Source: a virus. Taken from it: 36,992 nucleotides of DNA. The DNA lies in the IMG/VR virus record IMGVR_UViG_3300021437_000055, positions 1 through 36,992 of that record, one strand, 5' to 3'. The notes beneath the pieces are model-generated. The model was not told the origin of the DNA. It saw only the letters and a list, made by a program, of their open reading frames with translations, and ran no database searches. Of the stretch, positions 11,501-19,574 are shown piece after piece. The first letter of the stretch is position 1; every line of letters begins with the position of its first letter. The translations under genes were made by a program, and so were the position numbers.

Positions 11501-12255
11501 ATGATGAATTTAGAGAGATCGTGGCATCTTCTCCAACAGGTAATCAATTGGCTGGTCCAATTACAAGTGGCACAACCATAACACTTCCTACAAATTCACG
11601 CTTAAGTGGATCTCCACAACAATATTATATTGTTGGTAAAGGCACTTTAGAGATTTTCTTAAATGGACAGGTATTGCAATTAGGTGAAACTGGTGGCTGG
11701 AGTGAATCTGGTACTTCTTTAACACCTAGCTCTCAAATCACTATAAATCAAGATTTAGTTGTAGGTGATTTTTTAAGTTTTAGAATTGATGCAACTGGCG
11801 GGCCAGGGTCTGGCGGGGCTGGGGCTGCTGATGACAATTTCTACACACTTCCTACAAAGATTACTGCTTCAGATTTAGACTATACATTAATTTATGATGT
11901 AGCTGCAAATGCTTATAAAAAACAAACCAGAGCAAATTTTTTAGCTGGATTAAACAATGTAACGAATGTTAGACCAGTAACAGCAAACTGGACATTAATT
12001 AGCAGTGATGATTTGATTGTAGCAGATACAACATCTGGACTAATAAATCTGACACTTCCTAGTTCTGCTGCAAATGCTGGCAAAAAATACATGATTAAAA
12101 AGAGCAATAATGCACCAAATGATTTAGTATTGCAAATAACTGGTGGTGATCTTATAGATGGATCATCTACTTTTAGCTTTAATTCAAATGGAATAACAAA
12201 TCTTGGATCTTTAACAATTATTTCAGATGGTTTAGGAAATTGGTGGTTATTTTAA
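8503..12255 (+). CDS. Large virion structural protein, probable baseplate/fibre component
   Basis: A 1250-residue protein that starts at GTG 8503, with AGGAG six bases upstream. The N-terminal ~200 residues look like a virion-attachment domain (RLDLPDLLSLDSYAAGDWKF, later AKITVG...ITAIEDARDM); such starts occur in large tail proteins of myophages. Two consecutive copies of a ~60-residue beta module lie around residues 480-610 (SSAHGLVDNDRVNISG and SANHNFKTDDTITIAG); the same module is present in the two upstream genes. Near residues 1030-1090 is a fibre-type segment (LEIFLNGQVLQLG). The last ~110 residues resemble a fibre C-terminal domain and end in GNWWLF. The next gene begins inside its stop codon. 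A structural role is well supported by context and composition; the specific part is not. Confidence 0.6.
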   Translation: MAVLGRLLVSSAERLDLPDLLSLDSYAAGDWKFFLKGLVGDSKPYILKGFDVIDPGNAIGTQSCSIRVADSVTFYPGSSAGAFFHGLPEGNSQSTPLVPELRKNAVNYVYLTFSTFNTSTDTRAFWDPDKDGGVGGEFTQDVNTQSVLQVQVNVSTGSFPANTIPVAKITVGPVVITAIEDARDMMFRLGSGGINTNPFNTYSWRSLPGSGFQRSEPPTTMLAGGTNPFQGADKNILTLKEWMDAVMSKLRELGGTTYWYEDTSSYSLISNFVDSVATAFKSKGKWVHDTVVPGLLTWTEDLNIKVTADPRTYIVRNGNKTLSDEQVMYVPMVRNQSINPTDESVQWTNGQPYINTIGGAVGLFSNLAKGDYVKKANDTSDKWLRVEEFYDAISLGGSTTTAALARSVRLNGNYLGVTLAEKGRYDKGIYLSSDVATSDRNSTSISNVGGNFHWIAMRSDTIENVGNIVTTSLTINITEHDGKTAKITSSSAHGLVDNDRVNISGSTNFNGTFQVEVESSTVFYITLAGGPFANESSKTARYATVTTAARSTAYGLQLESANHNFKTDDTITIAGTTNYNNSYKINVIDSTHFTIPVTSSNSSETVGTATLARMIVRTEGAVAPVIQGQTVDIGGSAADNMRQYIGMQSFSETQPAYSIPESYNTLDGMQNYNGVVNENLTARVSKLTAMMADKAQDKTVKFLGQGFQSTANVTSGSNQIISFNADANPPPILNIIMPGSANNGIVGLTGSLTLAANKIAYITVDRNNVFSVANLAAVTIANISDAIIDENIFILATRLSTGDVWLWNGQRIPSDQVVPNPEYQGQGIKVVGGGTFTNVGGTQLTFTSDMYLEKAGLAYSDNTIPVSQSPITFPATQYVAYVIPNLSAGGSNLTVTVTTLANVPINAVMIARREGSDIIVGSSSMRLITGESKKLYAGSSNQTLAYTGQPDAADSSPTYTNVTNGLAPYSVVQGNDLTQAIGQTVGNVNSILTTLDQPSYDEFREIVASSPTGNQLAGPITSGTTITLPTNSRLSGSPQQYYIVGKGTLEIFLNGQVLQLGETGGWSESGTSLTPSSQITINQDLVVGDFLSFRIDATGGPGSGGAGAADDNFYTLPTKITASDLDYTLIYDVAANAYKKQTRANFLAGLNNVTNVRPVTANWTLISSDDLIVADTTSGLINLTLPSSAANAGKKYMIKKSNNAPNDLVLQITGGDLIDGSSTFSFNSNGITNLGSLTIISDGLGNWWLF

Positions 12256-12686
12256 TGTATGCTAAAGGCGGAATTCCATCAGGTACATCTAAATCAATAG
12301 CAAGAAGCGCGTACAATAACTCAGGATCAGTTATTGTTAAAGCTACTCCAGTAAGGTTAACGCCAACTGGTGCTGCTTTAATTGATGTAACTGATGAAGC
12401 TAGTGCAAATGCAATAGCAGGTTTAATTAAAGCCAACATAGCAAATGCAGAAGTTGGCGATATAGTAAATTCTGGAGTTATTGAAGATATAACAACTTCG
12501 GCTACTATTGGTGATATAATGTATGTATCTAAGTCTGGTGACTTAACTAACATTAAACCTTCAATAGGTGTAAATGGTTTTATAACTGGAGATTGGGTTA
12601 TTAGAGTTGGCGTAATAGCAAAAAACAATGATAATGCAATTCTTAAAGATATATTAGTTAATATCCAAATTATAGGAGAATTATAG
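12255..12686 (+). CDS. Small fibre-associated protein ending in TAG
   Basis: A 143-residue protein beginning MYAKGGIPSGTSKS. I use ATG 12255, which overlaps the upstream stop (TAATG); a TTG at 12240 is in frame but lies inside the upstream gene. The sequence has no membrane segments and looks all-beta (VKATPVRLTPTGAALIDV, GDIMYVSKSGDL, WVIRVGVIAKNN). It resembles the C-terminal ~130 residues of the fibre protein at 12910 in pattern, so it may be a fibre head or decoration-like domain. Its stop is TAG (12684-12686), and the following 67-codon gene is in the same frame, so readthrough would fuse the two. Confidence 0.6.
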   Translation: MYAKGGIPSGTSKSIARSAYNNSGSVIVKATPVRLTPTGAALIDVTDEASANAIAGLIKANIANAEVGDIVNSGVIEDITTSATIGDIMYVSKSGDLTNIKPSIGVNGFITGDWVIRVGVIAKNNDNAILKDILVNIQIIGEL

Positions 12687-12689
12687 GTT

Positions 12690-12893
12690 ATGAATACAAT
12701 TAATGAACCTGCAGATATGAAAGCACTTCCTGTTTCTGAAAGAGCAAAAGTTGCTACTATGTTAGGTGAACAAGTTGGTAAAGTGATTGACCGAGCACTT
12801 ACAAAGTGCAATAAGATGTTAAAAAAATACGGGTACTCTGTAAGTGTAACTTTAAACTTTCATGAGCTCGATAACGAACAAGATATTAAGTAA
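12690..12893 (+). CDS. Small unknown tail-region protein
   Basis: A 67-residue charged protein with a predicted helical N-terminus (ERAKVATMLGEQVGKVIDRALTK would be amphipathic) and a short beta tail (YGYSVSVTLNFHEL). It starts at ATG 12690, one codon after the TAG of the previous gene and in the same frame. An AGGAG at 12674-12678 sits 11 bases upstream, longer than ideal spacing. It is either a separate protein or, if the TAG is suppressed, a C-terminal extension of its neighbour. I do not recognise a family. Confidence 0.6.
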   Translation: MNTINEPADMKALPVSERAKVATMLGEQVGKVIDRALTKCNKMLKKYGYSVSVTLNFHELDNEQDIK

Positions 12894-12909
12894 ACGATAG
12901 GGGTTTTAT

Positions 12910-14685
12910 ATGGCAGATATTTCAGTTTTAGCAAGGTTACTTAATGGTGCTTTGCGAAATGTAGATTTAACAACCAACACGCCAGTTGTATTGTCGGTGA
13001 AAGTTGGCGGTGGTATAAGTAATACAGAGTTAACTAAAACTTTAGTTGACAATTTAGTTACTTTATCAGGTGGTGGTGATGCGGGTTCATTACACAACCA
13101 TAATGGTGCATACAATACAAAAGCAGAATTAAGTTCTGCAACTTCATCTTCAGGTTCTGATCTGATTGGTGATGATAATACATATTCAAATTTTACTCCT
13201 GCTGCTGCTACTGTTAAAGGTGCATTGTCGGGAATTGATAGTGCTTTAGCAGCTGCTACCGGTACTAAGGTTAAGGTTTCTGCAACAGATACAACATCTG
13301 GCTACTTAGATGAATCTTTAACTGCTGGCGCAGGGTTAAGTAAGTCAATTACAAATCCAGCTGGTAACGAAGTTTTAGATCTTGCTGTAAATGTAGATGG
13401 TTCAACGATTGAAATCAATGCAGATGCTTTAAGTCTTAAAGCTTTAGGTATTACTAATTCTCATGTTTCTGCTTCAGCTGCAATTGTTGAATCTAAATTA
13501 GCTTTAGATTTCTCAACATCTTCTTTAAATACTGCTATTGGTACTAAAATTTCATCTTCTGAAAAAGGTGCAAACAATGGTGTTGCAACTCTAGACGCTG
13601 GTGGAAAAGTTCCAGTTTCTCAATTACCTAATTCTGTAATGACTTTTGAAGGTGTATGGGATGCTTCTACAAATACTCCAACTCTTGCAGATAATGCTAA
13701 TGGCGCAAATGCAGGTATGGTCTATCTAGTAAGTGTCGCAGGTACTCAAAACTTAGGCTCTGGTTCTCAAACATTTGCTGTTGGTGACTGGGTTGTTGCC
13801 AATTCTAGCAATGTATGGCAAAAATCAGTTAATTCAAATGCAGTTGTTTCTGTCAATAGCCAAACAGGCGTTGTTACAATTAATGCTATTAATCAGTTAA
13901 CTGGTGACATCACAGCTGGTCCTGCTTCTGGTTCTCAAAGTGCTGCAGCAACTATTGCAGCTGGAGCAGTTACAGGCGCTAAAATCGCATCAGACACTAT
14001 TACTAATAGTAATATTAACTCTGCTGCAGCTATAGCTTATAGCAAGTTAAATATTTCTAATAGTATTGTTAATGCAGACATTAATTCTGCTGCAGCTATT
14101 GCTTACTCAAAATTAAATCTTTCTAATAGCATTGTAGCTGGTGACATTACATCTGATGCAGTTACAACTGCAAAAATTCTAAACGCTAACGTTACTGCAG
14201 CTAAATTAGCAAGTAATGTAGCCGATCAATCTACAATTACTGGCGGTGCTGGTTCTGCTTTAGCGGTTCAAAGTGCACCATTAATGAAGCGTACTTTAGT
14301 TGCTGGTGAGGCTTTTGCAGCAAATACATCTTTCTTAGTTCGTTGGGCATTAACTGGCGAAACTGCTGGTCAAGTCTATAAAGCAGACAAAGATGCAAGT
14401 ACTTCTAATAAGTATATGGCAATCGGTATTGCTCTTTCTACTGGTGCTGTTTCAGCAGGTGGAAACATTGATGTTGTTATGATGGGTGAATTTACATTAG
14501 GATCAAGCGATTCAGCTTTTGCATCTGGTGATGTAGGTAAAGAGGTATTTGTTGGTTCTTCTGGAGCTTTCATACTTGGTGCCGCTTTAGCAAACACTGC
14601 AAACGAAGCTCAATTTTGTGTCGGCGTGGTACAAACTACTAGTAAGATCTGGATTGATGCTAAACAATTAAGAGGTATAGCTTAA
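12910..14685 (+). CDS. Tail fibre protein with SAAAIAYSKL repeats
   Basis: A 591-residue fibre protein that starts at ATG 12910 after AGGGG. It is rich in Ala, Ser, Thr and Asn, with no Cys-rich or membrane segments. A central region carries tail-fibre repeats of the pattern SAAAIAYSKL (two 22-residue units, about residues 369-412, plus a degenerate copy near residue 185, SASAAIVESKL). Other fibre-typical elements are NGVATLDAGGKVPVSQLP near residue 225 and VNSQTGVVTIN near 316, both common in phage side-tail fibres. The last ~130 residues form a beta-rich head-like domain (GEFTLGSSDSAF, GKEVFVGSSGAF). The role is probably host attachment or spacing within the tail tip. The stop is TAA followed immediately by TAG. 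Confidence 0.75.
   Translation: MADISVLARLLNGALRNVDLTTNTPVVLSVKVGGGISNTELTKTLVDNLVTLSGGGDAGSLHNHNGAYNTKAELSSATSSSGSDLIGDDNTYSNFTPAAATVKGALSGIDSALAAATGTKVKVSATDTTSGYLDESLTAGAGLSKSITNPAGNEVLDLAVNVDGSTIEINADALSLKALGITNSHVSASAAIVESKLALDFSTSSLNTAIGTKISSSEKGANNGVATLDAGGKVPVSQLPNSVMTFEGVWDASTNTPTLADNANGANAGMVYLVSVAGTQNLGSGSQTFAVGDWVVANSSNVWQKSVNSNAVVSVNSQTGVVTINAINQLTGDITAGPASGSQSAAATIAAGAVTGAKIASDTITNSNINSAAAIAYSKLNISNSIVNADINSAAAIAYSKLNLSNSIVAGDITSDAVTTAKILNANVTAAKLASNVADQSTITGGAGSALAVQSAPLMKRTLVAGEAFAANTSFLVRWALTGETAGQVYKADKDASTSNKYMAIGIALSTGAVSAGGNIDVVMMGEFTLGSSDSAFASGDVGKEVFVGSSGAFILGAALANTANEAQFCVGVVQTTSKIWIDAKQLRGIA
14014..14145 (+). repeat. Two 66-bp tandem repeats in fibre gene
   Basis: Units at 14014-14079 and 14080-14145 each encode 22 residues with the core NSAAAIAYSKLN. 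Differences are mainly synonymous. Fibre shafts commonly lengthen or shorten through such units. Confidence 0.8.
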
Positions 14686-14694
14686 TAGCTAATT

Positions 14695-15000
14695 ATGGGT
14701 AGATTTTTAAGGTTATCAGCAGGAGCATTGAGATCATTTGATGAATCATCAAGTCCTGTGATTTATGATCAGAACTCAGTAATCGGAGGCGGTGGACTTA
14801 CTACTGGCTCTCCACTTACTTTGCCGTCTAGTCAAACCTATGATTCTCAAGAATTAGAAGTTTATCTTAACAATGTACGACTTACACCGGTTTTAGATTA
14901 TAATTATGTTGGGGCTTCTGCACCAAGAACACAAGTAAGTTTTACTTTTGATCTTTTAGCAGCAGAAGTTGTACGATTTCGTATAGATAGAGGAATTTAA
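14695..15000 (+). CDS. Small tail protein with LEVYLNNVRL module
   Basis: A 101-residue protein from ATG 14695; no clear Shine-Dalgarno is visible, so it may be coupled to the fibre gene ending 9 bases upstream. The second half (residues ~45-101, TLPSSQTYDSQELEVYLNN then LDYNYV and VVRFRIDRGI) is a short beta module of the kind found in phage tail proteins. A comparable segment occurs inside the 1250-residue protein at 8503 and in the fibre gene that follows. The stop overlaps the next ATG (TAATG). It is probably a tail-tip adaptor; function is not known. Confidence 0.6.
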   Translation: MGRFLRLSAGALRSFDESSSPVIYDQNSVIGGGGLTTGSPLTLPSSQTYDSQELEVYLNNVRLTPVLDYNYVGASAPRTQVSFTFDLLAAEVVRFRIDRGI

Positions 15001-18000
15001 TGGCAGCAAATAAAATTGACGCAAGACAGTCTAAGTTGGCAGCAGCACAAGCAATGCTTGGATCCGCTGCTAATGATACATTAGATACAATCTTTCCTAA
15101 AATTAATGATGAACTGGCAAAACTATTTGAAGATAGAAACCTTCAAATAACTGACGGTGGTCTAATCTCATTTTTAGGAACTAGTGTTCAATTTACTCAG
15201 TCTTTAAAAATTCATTTAAACTCAAAAGTAGCTGGCGGTTCTCCAGTTATTATTGATTTAGGTTCTACAACAAGAACAATCTCTGCAGATGGTCGAATGA
15301 TCTATGCAGTTATTAATAGAACAGCTGGTACGGCAACAGTTACAGACGATTCTGCAACTCTTCCAGCAATAACCTCTTCTAATCAAGAGGTTTTTTTAAT
15401 TGCTAAGCGTGTTGATTCTCCAGATGGAGTAAAGCGTCTTTATTTTAGAAACGGATCTGCATTCAATGAAGGTCAATCAGCAAGACTTGGTTCTGCTGGT
15501 TCTGGAACTGGATCGGGGAGCGGTGTCGGCGATGATTTAGATGCTTTAACTTTTAAAGCAAGCATAACAGATACATTTGCTGAACTATCTACTGATACAA
15601 CAACCACTATTGACTATGGATCAAATAAAACTGATGCAACACTTTTGAGTGTTGTAAATCAATACATTAGATTAAATTATGATGCTGCTAAAACTGTCAC
15701 AGCTGGAACAACTACAACCAATTTAAATATCTCAGCTTCTGCTGCATTTACTGTTAAAGTTGGTGACTTTGCTATTTATGGAACAGATGTAAAAAGAATC
15801 ACTGCGGTAGCTTCTCAAAGCAGCTTTACAACTGAAGCTTTTACAACTGCTCCAACTCTTGCTGGACAAGTTACAATCTCTCAAGGTGTTTACACTAAAG
15901 ACTTAAATAACTATTCTGGTGATGGATATCCTATCTCTACTGCTTTTAGTACTAATATTAGTCAGATTTTAATGTCTTATGAAGACACTACGACTGTTAA
16001 TGATATTATTTTTGATGCTAACGCTGCTCCAGTAATTGGATACTCAGCATCATCTGATGGAACTACTTATTCTTCATTAACAAATCGCGCAACTAATTTA
16101 AGCGACACTCAATCAATGCTAAATCTTCCTACATCTGGAACTAATCTATATGTAAGATTTGTTGTTAATAAGACATCTGGCTTTGGCGCCGTTAATCTTT
16201 TAAATTATAAAACATTCTTTCATAGAGATGCAACATTCACTGATGGAAGTGTTTTAAATCAAGCTTATGGAAGACTTGATGGTATTGGAACTAAAGTAAA
16301 TATTGCAGTAATTGCCAATGTATCAGGAAAAACAAGGGTTCAACTCTCTTGGTCTTATCCTGTTGGTGTTAATTCTGGCACAGCTAATGGCTCAATAAAA
16401 GTTTATTTAAACGGCCAAAAAGTTCCTAGATACGTTGATGCCACAACAACTGCAGATGCTTATTATAAAGAAATTGATCAAAATACTATTGAATTAGATC
16501 AAGACTACACATCTCTTGCTTTAGCAATTGAAATTGTTCAAGATGTTGCTGTAGTAGATGCATCTGATACAAATACAACTGCTGTTGCTCAAATTCAAGA
16601 AGCAACTGGTGAGGGCTTTCAGGCGTTCATTAAATCAAGTCAAGTCATTAATGCAACAACAACTACTGGAACTCCAGCAACTGGAACCTTCTATTCATCA
16701 ATCACAAATAGAGCTTCAATTATTGATTTATCTCAAGACCTTAAGGTAAGAATGGGTATTGAGAGAATAATGACTCAACAGATCTACCAACTTCAAAATG
16801 AATTTGGATCTAGTGGTGAACCTGTTTGGGCAACTCCAAATGACTTTTTTAATCAAATTAGGTGTGTAGGCAACTGGGCACAAACTGTTCCAAATAACGG
16901 ACAACACGGACCATTTATTCAAGGTAATAGTTTAAATGATTTTATAGAGATTACTTTTTATGGAACTGGTCTAAACTGGTTAACATTTCCTAACAGTTCT
17001 GCTGGAACTGATATTAGGGCATCTGTAGATGGTGGTACTGAAGGCGCAAATTTGTTTGTTCTTCAATCTTCTGTGTTGCAAAATAGAATTTATAGCCCAA
17101 ATGTTATTGTTCCTGTTGTTGCTGGACTTACTTTAGGTACACATACTGTTAAATTAAGACTGGCAGCTGTAGCAAATTCTTTAAATGTGTTTGGCTTTGA
17201 AGTTCTAAATGAAGCTTCAACTTTAAAAATTAATCCAGGTTCTTCTTATATAAACAATAAAAAAATAACTACGAATACTCAACAATCTCCTTCTTATAAT
17301 TCGTCTTTTGAATCAGGTACTCTTGGAACAAGAGGCGGTAGGGTTCTAGTTTATCAAAAGTCTGATGGAACAATAGCTAAGGCAGTTCAACCAGCCGGTT
17401 CACAGCTTAATTTGACAAGTGCCGATCATACAAGTGAAGAGGTTTCTAGAATATATTCAGTGAGAGAGTTTGGAGCTGGAAGAGCTGATGATTTTAGTAT
17501 AGCGACCGCAGCAGGAAGCTATGCTTTTACGCTTGATGACGGAACAACTACATTATCTGGTGCAGCAGTAGTGCCAAATACTTTATTTTCAGGCAGAACT
17601 GGTGTTGGATATAGCACTAGTGGGTTTTTAATTTTAACTTTTATTGGTACTGGTTTGGATATTAATTGTAATTCAACATCAGCTAATACAATTGTTACAC
17701 TTGTAGATGGGGCTTCTGTAGGAAATATAACTACTTTAACTACTGGATATAGAACCTATAAAGTTGTATCAGGTCTTCCATACGGGACACATACAGTTAA
17801 ATTAACAATAGCAACTGCTGCAAATATAACAATAAATGAGTTTATTGTTTACCAACCTAAAAAACCTACACTCCCATCTGGAGCGGTTGAATTAGCTGAT
17901 TACAATGTGATTGCAGATTACACTGGAACAACCACCGTAACAGGCAGTGGAGTTTGTACTGGAGTTTTAAGAAAATGTTTAGCTGTACGAGAAGCACAAT

Positions 18001-18863
18001 TCGTTGGCACATGGGCAATTGGCGGTGTTCAAGCCGCAACATTTGAGAGTGGGATAAATAACAGTTCCGTTGTTGCAAATTCATATGTAAGTTATTCATT
18101 TTTCGGCACTGGATTTGAGCTTGGCTTTTTAACTGCTAATGGTGTTAATAATGCCACTTTTACAGTTGATGGTGCAGTTAATACAAATGTTACTATGGTT
18201 CAGGGTGGAACTGGTGTTGTCTATACTCCTGCTACTGGAGTATTGAGTGGAACATCTTCTAATAACTATGTTAAACTAAAATTATCAGGCTTGACATTAG
18301 GTGTTCATACTATTAAATTTTTGGCAAATTCAACAAATGTGATTTATGCGGATGTAATTGACATTATCACTCCAATTCATTCGGCAAAATCTAACATCTA
18401 TATAGATACACAAAACACATTACCAGTTGGTTCTCAAGGTATCTCTGATAACAGAAAAACTTCAGCAATCAAAGAAGCCAGTGCTCAAACTAAAAATATT
18501 GCACAAGCTGTTGGAATTAGTGTTAGTCCAACTACTACATCAACAACTGCTGTACCTCTTTCTGATATGTCTGTTGTTCACTTTAATAGAACTGGTAGAA
18601 TTAAAATAAGCTATTCTGCTTCATTAACTACTAGTGCATCTGGTGGACAATCAGCATTTCTTCAAGCATTTGTCGATGGATCTGCGGTAGGTACAGAGAA
18701 ACTTTTACAAGTTGCAACTGCAAATGTTCACTCACCAGTTTCTGATAGTTTTTACGTTAATGTGTCGCCTGGAGTACATAAGATTGATGTCTATTGGTAT
18801 ACATCTGCAGGTACTTCTACGTCTAACGGCGTTAGAAGAAATCTTTTAGTGGAAGAGGTTTAA
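15000..18863 (+). CDS. Long tail fibre / receptor-binding protein, paralogue A
   Basis: A 1287-residue protein with a helical start (MAANKIDARQSKLAAAQAML) suited to virion attachment. The C-terminal two-thirds contain three related beta modules (about residues 645-740, 875-950 and 1030-1120), each with F(Y/I/F)GTG(L/F), then VDG, then GxHT(V/I)K. This pattern resembles galactose-binding or carbohydrate-esterase-associated jelly rolls, so sugar binding is a reasonable inference. The final ~110 residues (RIKISYSASLT..., GVHKIDVYWYT) form a probable trimeric tip. A conserved block near residues 551-615 (GIERIMTQQIYQLQNEFGSS) is almost identical to the gene at 19575, at DNA level too. It is followed by a glycine-rich adhesin gene. 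Confidence 0.7.
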   Translation: MAANKIDARQSKLAAAQAMLGSAANDTLDTIFPKINDELAKLFEDRNLQITDGGLISFLGTSVQFTQSLKIHLNSKVAGGSPVIIDLGSTTRTISADGRMIYAVINRTAGTATVTDDSATLPAITSSNQEVFLIAKRVDSPDGVKRLYFRNGSAFNEGQSARLGSAGSGTGSGSGVGDDLDALTFKASITDTFAELSTDTTTTIDYGSNKTDATLLSVVNQYIRLNYDAAKTVTAGTTTTNLNISASAAFTVKVGDFAIYGTDVKRITAVASQSSFTTEAFTTAPTLAGQVTISQGVYTKDLNNYSGDGYPISTAFSTNISQILMSYEDTTTVNDIIFDANAAPVIGYSASSDGTTYSSLTNRATNLSDTQSMLNLPTSGTNLYVRFVVNKTSGFGAVNLLNYKTFFHRDATFTDGSVLNQAYGRLDGIGTKVNIAVIANVSGKTRVQLSWSYPVGVNSGTANGSIKVYLNGQKVPRYVDATTTADAYYKEIDQNTIELDQDYTSLALAIEIVQDVAVVDASDTNTTAVAQIQEATGEGFQAFIKSSQVINATTTTGTPATGTFYSSITNRASIIDLSQDLKVRMGIERIMTQQIYQLQNEFGSSGEPVWATPNDFFNQIRCVGNWAQTVPNNGQHGPFIQGNSLNDFIEITFYGTGLNWLTFPNSSAGTDIRASVDGGTEGANLFVLQSSVLQNRIYSPNVIVPVVAGLTLGTHTVKLRLAAVANSLNVFGFEVLNEASTLKINPGSSYINNKKITTNTQQSPSYNSSFESGTLGTRGGRVLVYQKSDGTIAKAVQPAGSQLNLTSADHTSEEVSRIYSVREFGAGRADDFSIATAAGSYAFTLDDGTTTLSGAAVVPNTLFSGRTGVGYSTSGFLILTFIGTGLDINCNSTSANTIVTLVDGASVGNITTLTTGYRTYKVVSGLPYGTHTVKLTIATAANITINEFIVYQPKKPTLPSGAVELADYNVIADYTGTTTVTGSGVCTGVLRKCLAVREAQFVGTWAIGGVQAATFESGINNSSVVANSYVSYSFFGTGFELGFLTANGVNNATFTVDGAVNTNVTMVQGGTGVVYTPATGVLSGTSSNNYVKLKLSGLTLGVHTIKFLANSTNVIYADVIDIITPIHSAKSNIYIDTQNTLPVGSQGISDNRKTSAIKEASAQTKNIAQAVGISVSPTTTSTTAVPLSDMSVVHFNRTGRIKISYSASLTTSASGGQSAFLQAFVDGSAVGTEKLLQVATANVHSPVSDSFYVNVSPGVHKIDVYWYTSAGTSTSNGVRRNLLVEEV
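16652..16834 (+). repeat. Near-identical DNA block shared with 20023-20185 (copy 1)
   Basis: Two runs of identical DNA (16652-16717 and 16749-16834) match 20023-20088 and 20100-20185 in the paralogous fibre gene, while the joining segment and the flanks differ. Copy 1 has a longer joining segment in my reading, though the encoded proteins align without a large gap; exact edges should be confirmed by alignment. Confidence 0.7.
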
Positions 18864-18864
18864 T

Positions 18865-19503
18865 ATGTCTAAAATTTTAGGAATTCATACAACAGCTCCT
18901 ACTCAAACCAAATTAACCTCGGGCTCTGGTACCTACACACTCCCTACTGGAGTCAAGTACATTCGTGTAAGGATGGTCGGCGGTGGTGGCGGCGGTGGTG
19001 GAAATGTTGCCTCTACTACAGGAGGAACTGGTGGAGCAACAATATTTGGTGCAAACTTATCTTGCGCTGGTGGAGTAGGTGGAACTGCTAATAGTGATGA
19101 CTCTCCATCTACAAACGGTGCGGCTGCAACAAATACAACTGGTCTAACAGCAATTACCATTAGAGGTTCTACTACTAACGGTGGAGCTGCATCTGGCGGT
19201 TTGGTTGGAGGTATGGGCGGTACATCTCCTTTTGGAGGTGCTGGTGGAGCAGATGGTGGTTCAAATTCAAGTGGTTCTGGTGGGGCTGCAACTAATAGTG
19301 GTTCTGGTGGCGGTGGCGCAAATTCAGTTGGTGCATCCTTTAATGGTTCTGGTGGTGGCTCGGGAGCATATATAGATATACTCATCCCATCTCCTGCGAG
19401 TTCATATACCTATACTATTGGAGCAGGTGGTGCTGCTGGAAATGCAACTGCTGGTGCTGGAGCTGCAGGAATTATTATTGTTGATGAATTTTATAAAGTC
19501 TAA
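18865..19503 (+). CDS. Glycine-rich tail adhesin A
   Basis: A 212-residue protein with a short N-terminal beta segment (LTSGSGTYTLPTGVKYIRVRMVGGG) followed by poly-Gly and Gly/Ser-rich stretches and a C-terminal IPSPASSYTYTIGAGG segment. This is the architecture of glycine-rich phage tail proteins; similar polyglycine adhesins sit at fibre tips in some T-even-like phages (S16 gp38). The start ATG 18865 has AGAGG upstream and directly follows the long fibre gene. It is paralogous to the gene at 22591, which also follows a fibre gene. A receptor-contacting tip is inferred. The opposite strand contains a proline-rich open frame that is only an antisense shadow. Confidence 0.75.
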   Translation: MSKILGIHTTAPTQTKLTSGSGTYTLPTGVKYIRVRMVGGGGGGGGNVASTTGGTGGATIFGANLSCAGGVGGTANSDDSPSTNGAAATNTTGLTAITIRGSTTNGGAASGGLVGGMGGTSPFGGAGGADGGSNSSGSGGAATNSGSGGGGANSVGASFNGSGGGSGAYIDILIPSPASSYTYTIGAGGAAGNATAGAGAAGIIIVDEFYKV

Positions 19504-19548
19504 ATAGATTGATATATTTATGCACAACTATAACCCGCTGTAATTGAT

Positions 19549-19555
19549 GTATAAT
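19549..19555 (+). promoter_or_regulatory. Phage promoter box GTATAAT before fibre gene B
   Basis: ATGTATAAT lies in the 71-base gap ahead of the second fibre gene. The predicted transcript start near 19562 leaves a short leader with GGAG at 19566-19569 before ATG 19575. No -35 element is apparent. Confidence 0.6.
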
Positions 19556-19574
19556 GAAGTAAACGGAGTATTTA

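Noticed and set aside
12218-12811. 197-codon minus-strand open frame across three small genes
   Set aside because: Crosses two genes that have their own starts and coupling; no ribosome site.
18933-19385. Proline-rich open frame on the minus strand
   Set aside because: It is the antisense of the glycine-rich adhesin; GGT/GGA repeats read as ACC/TCC. No ribosome site and no independent support.
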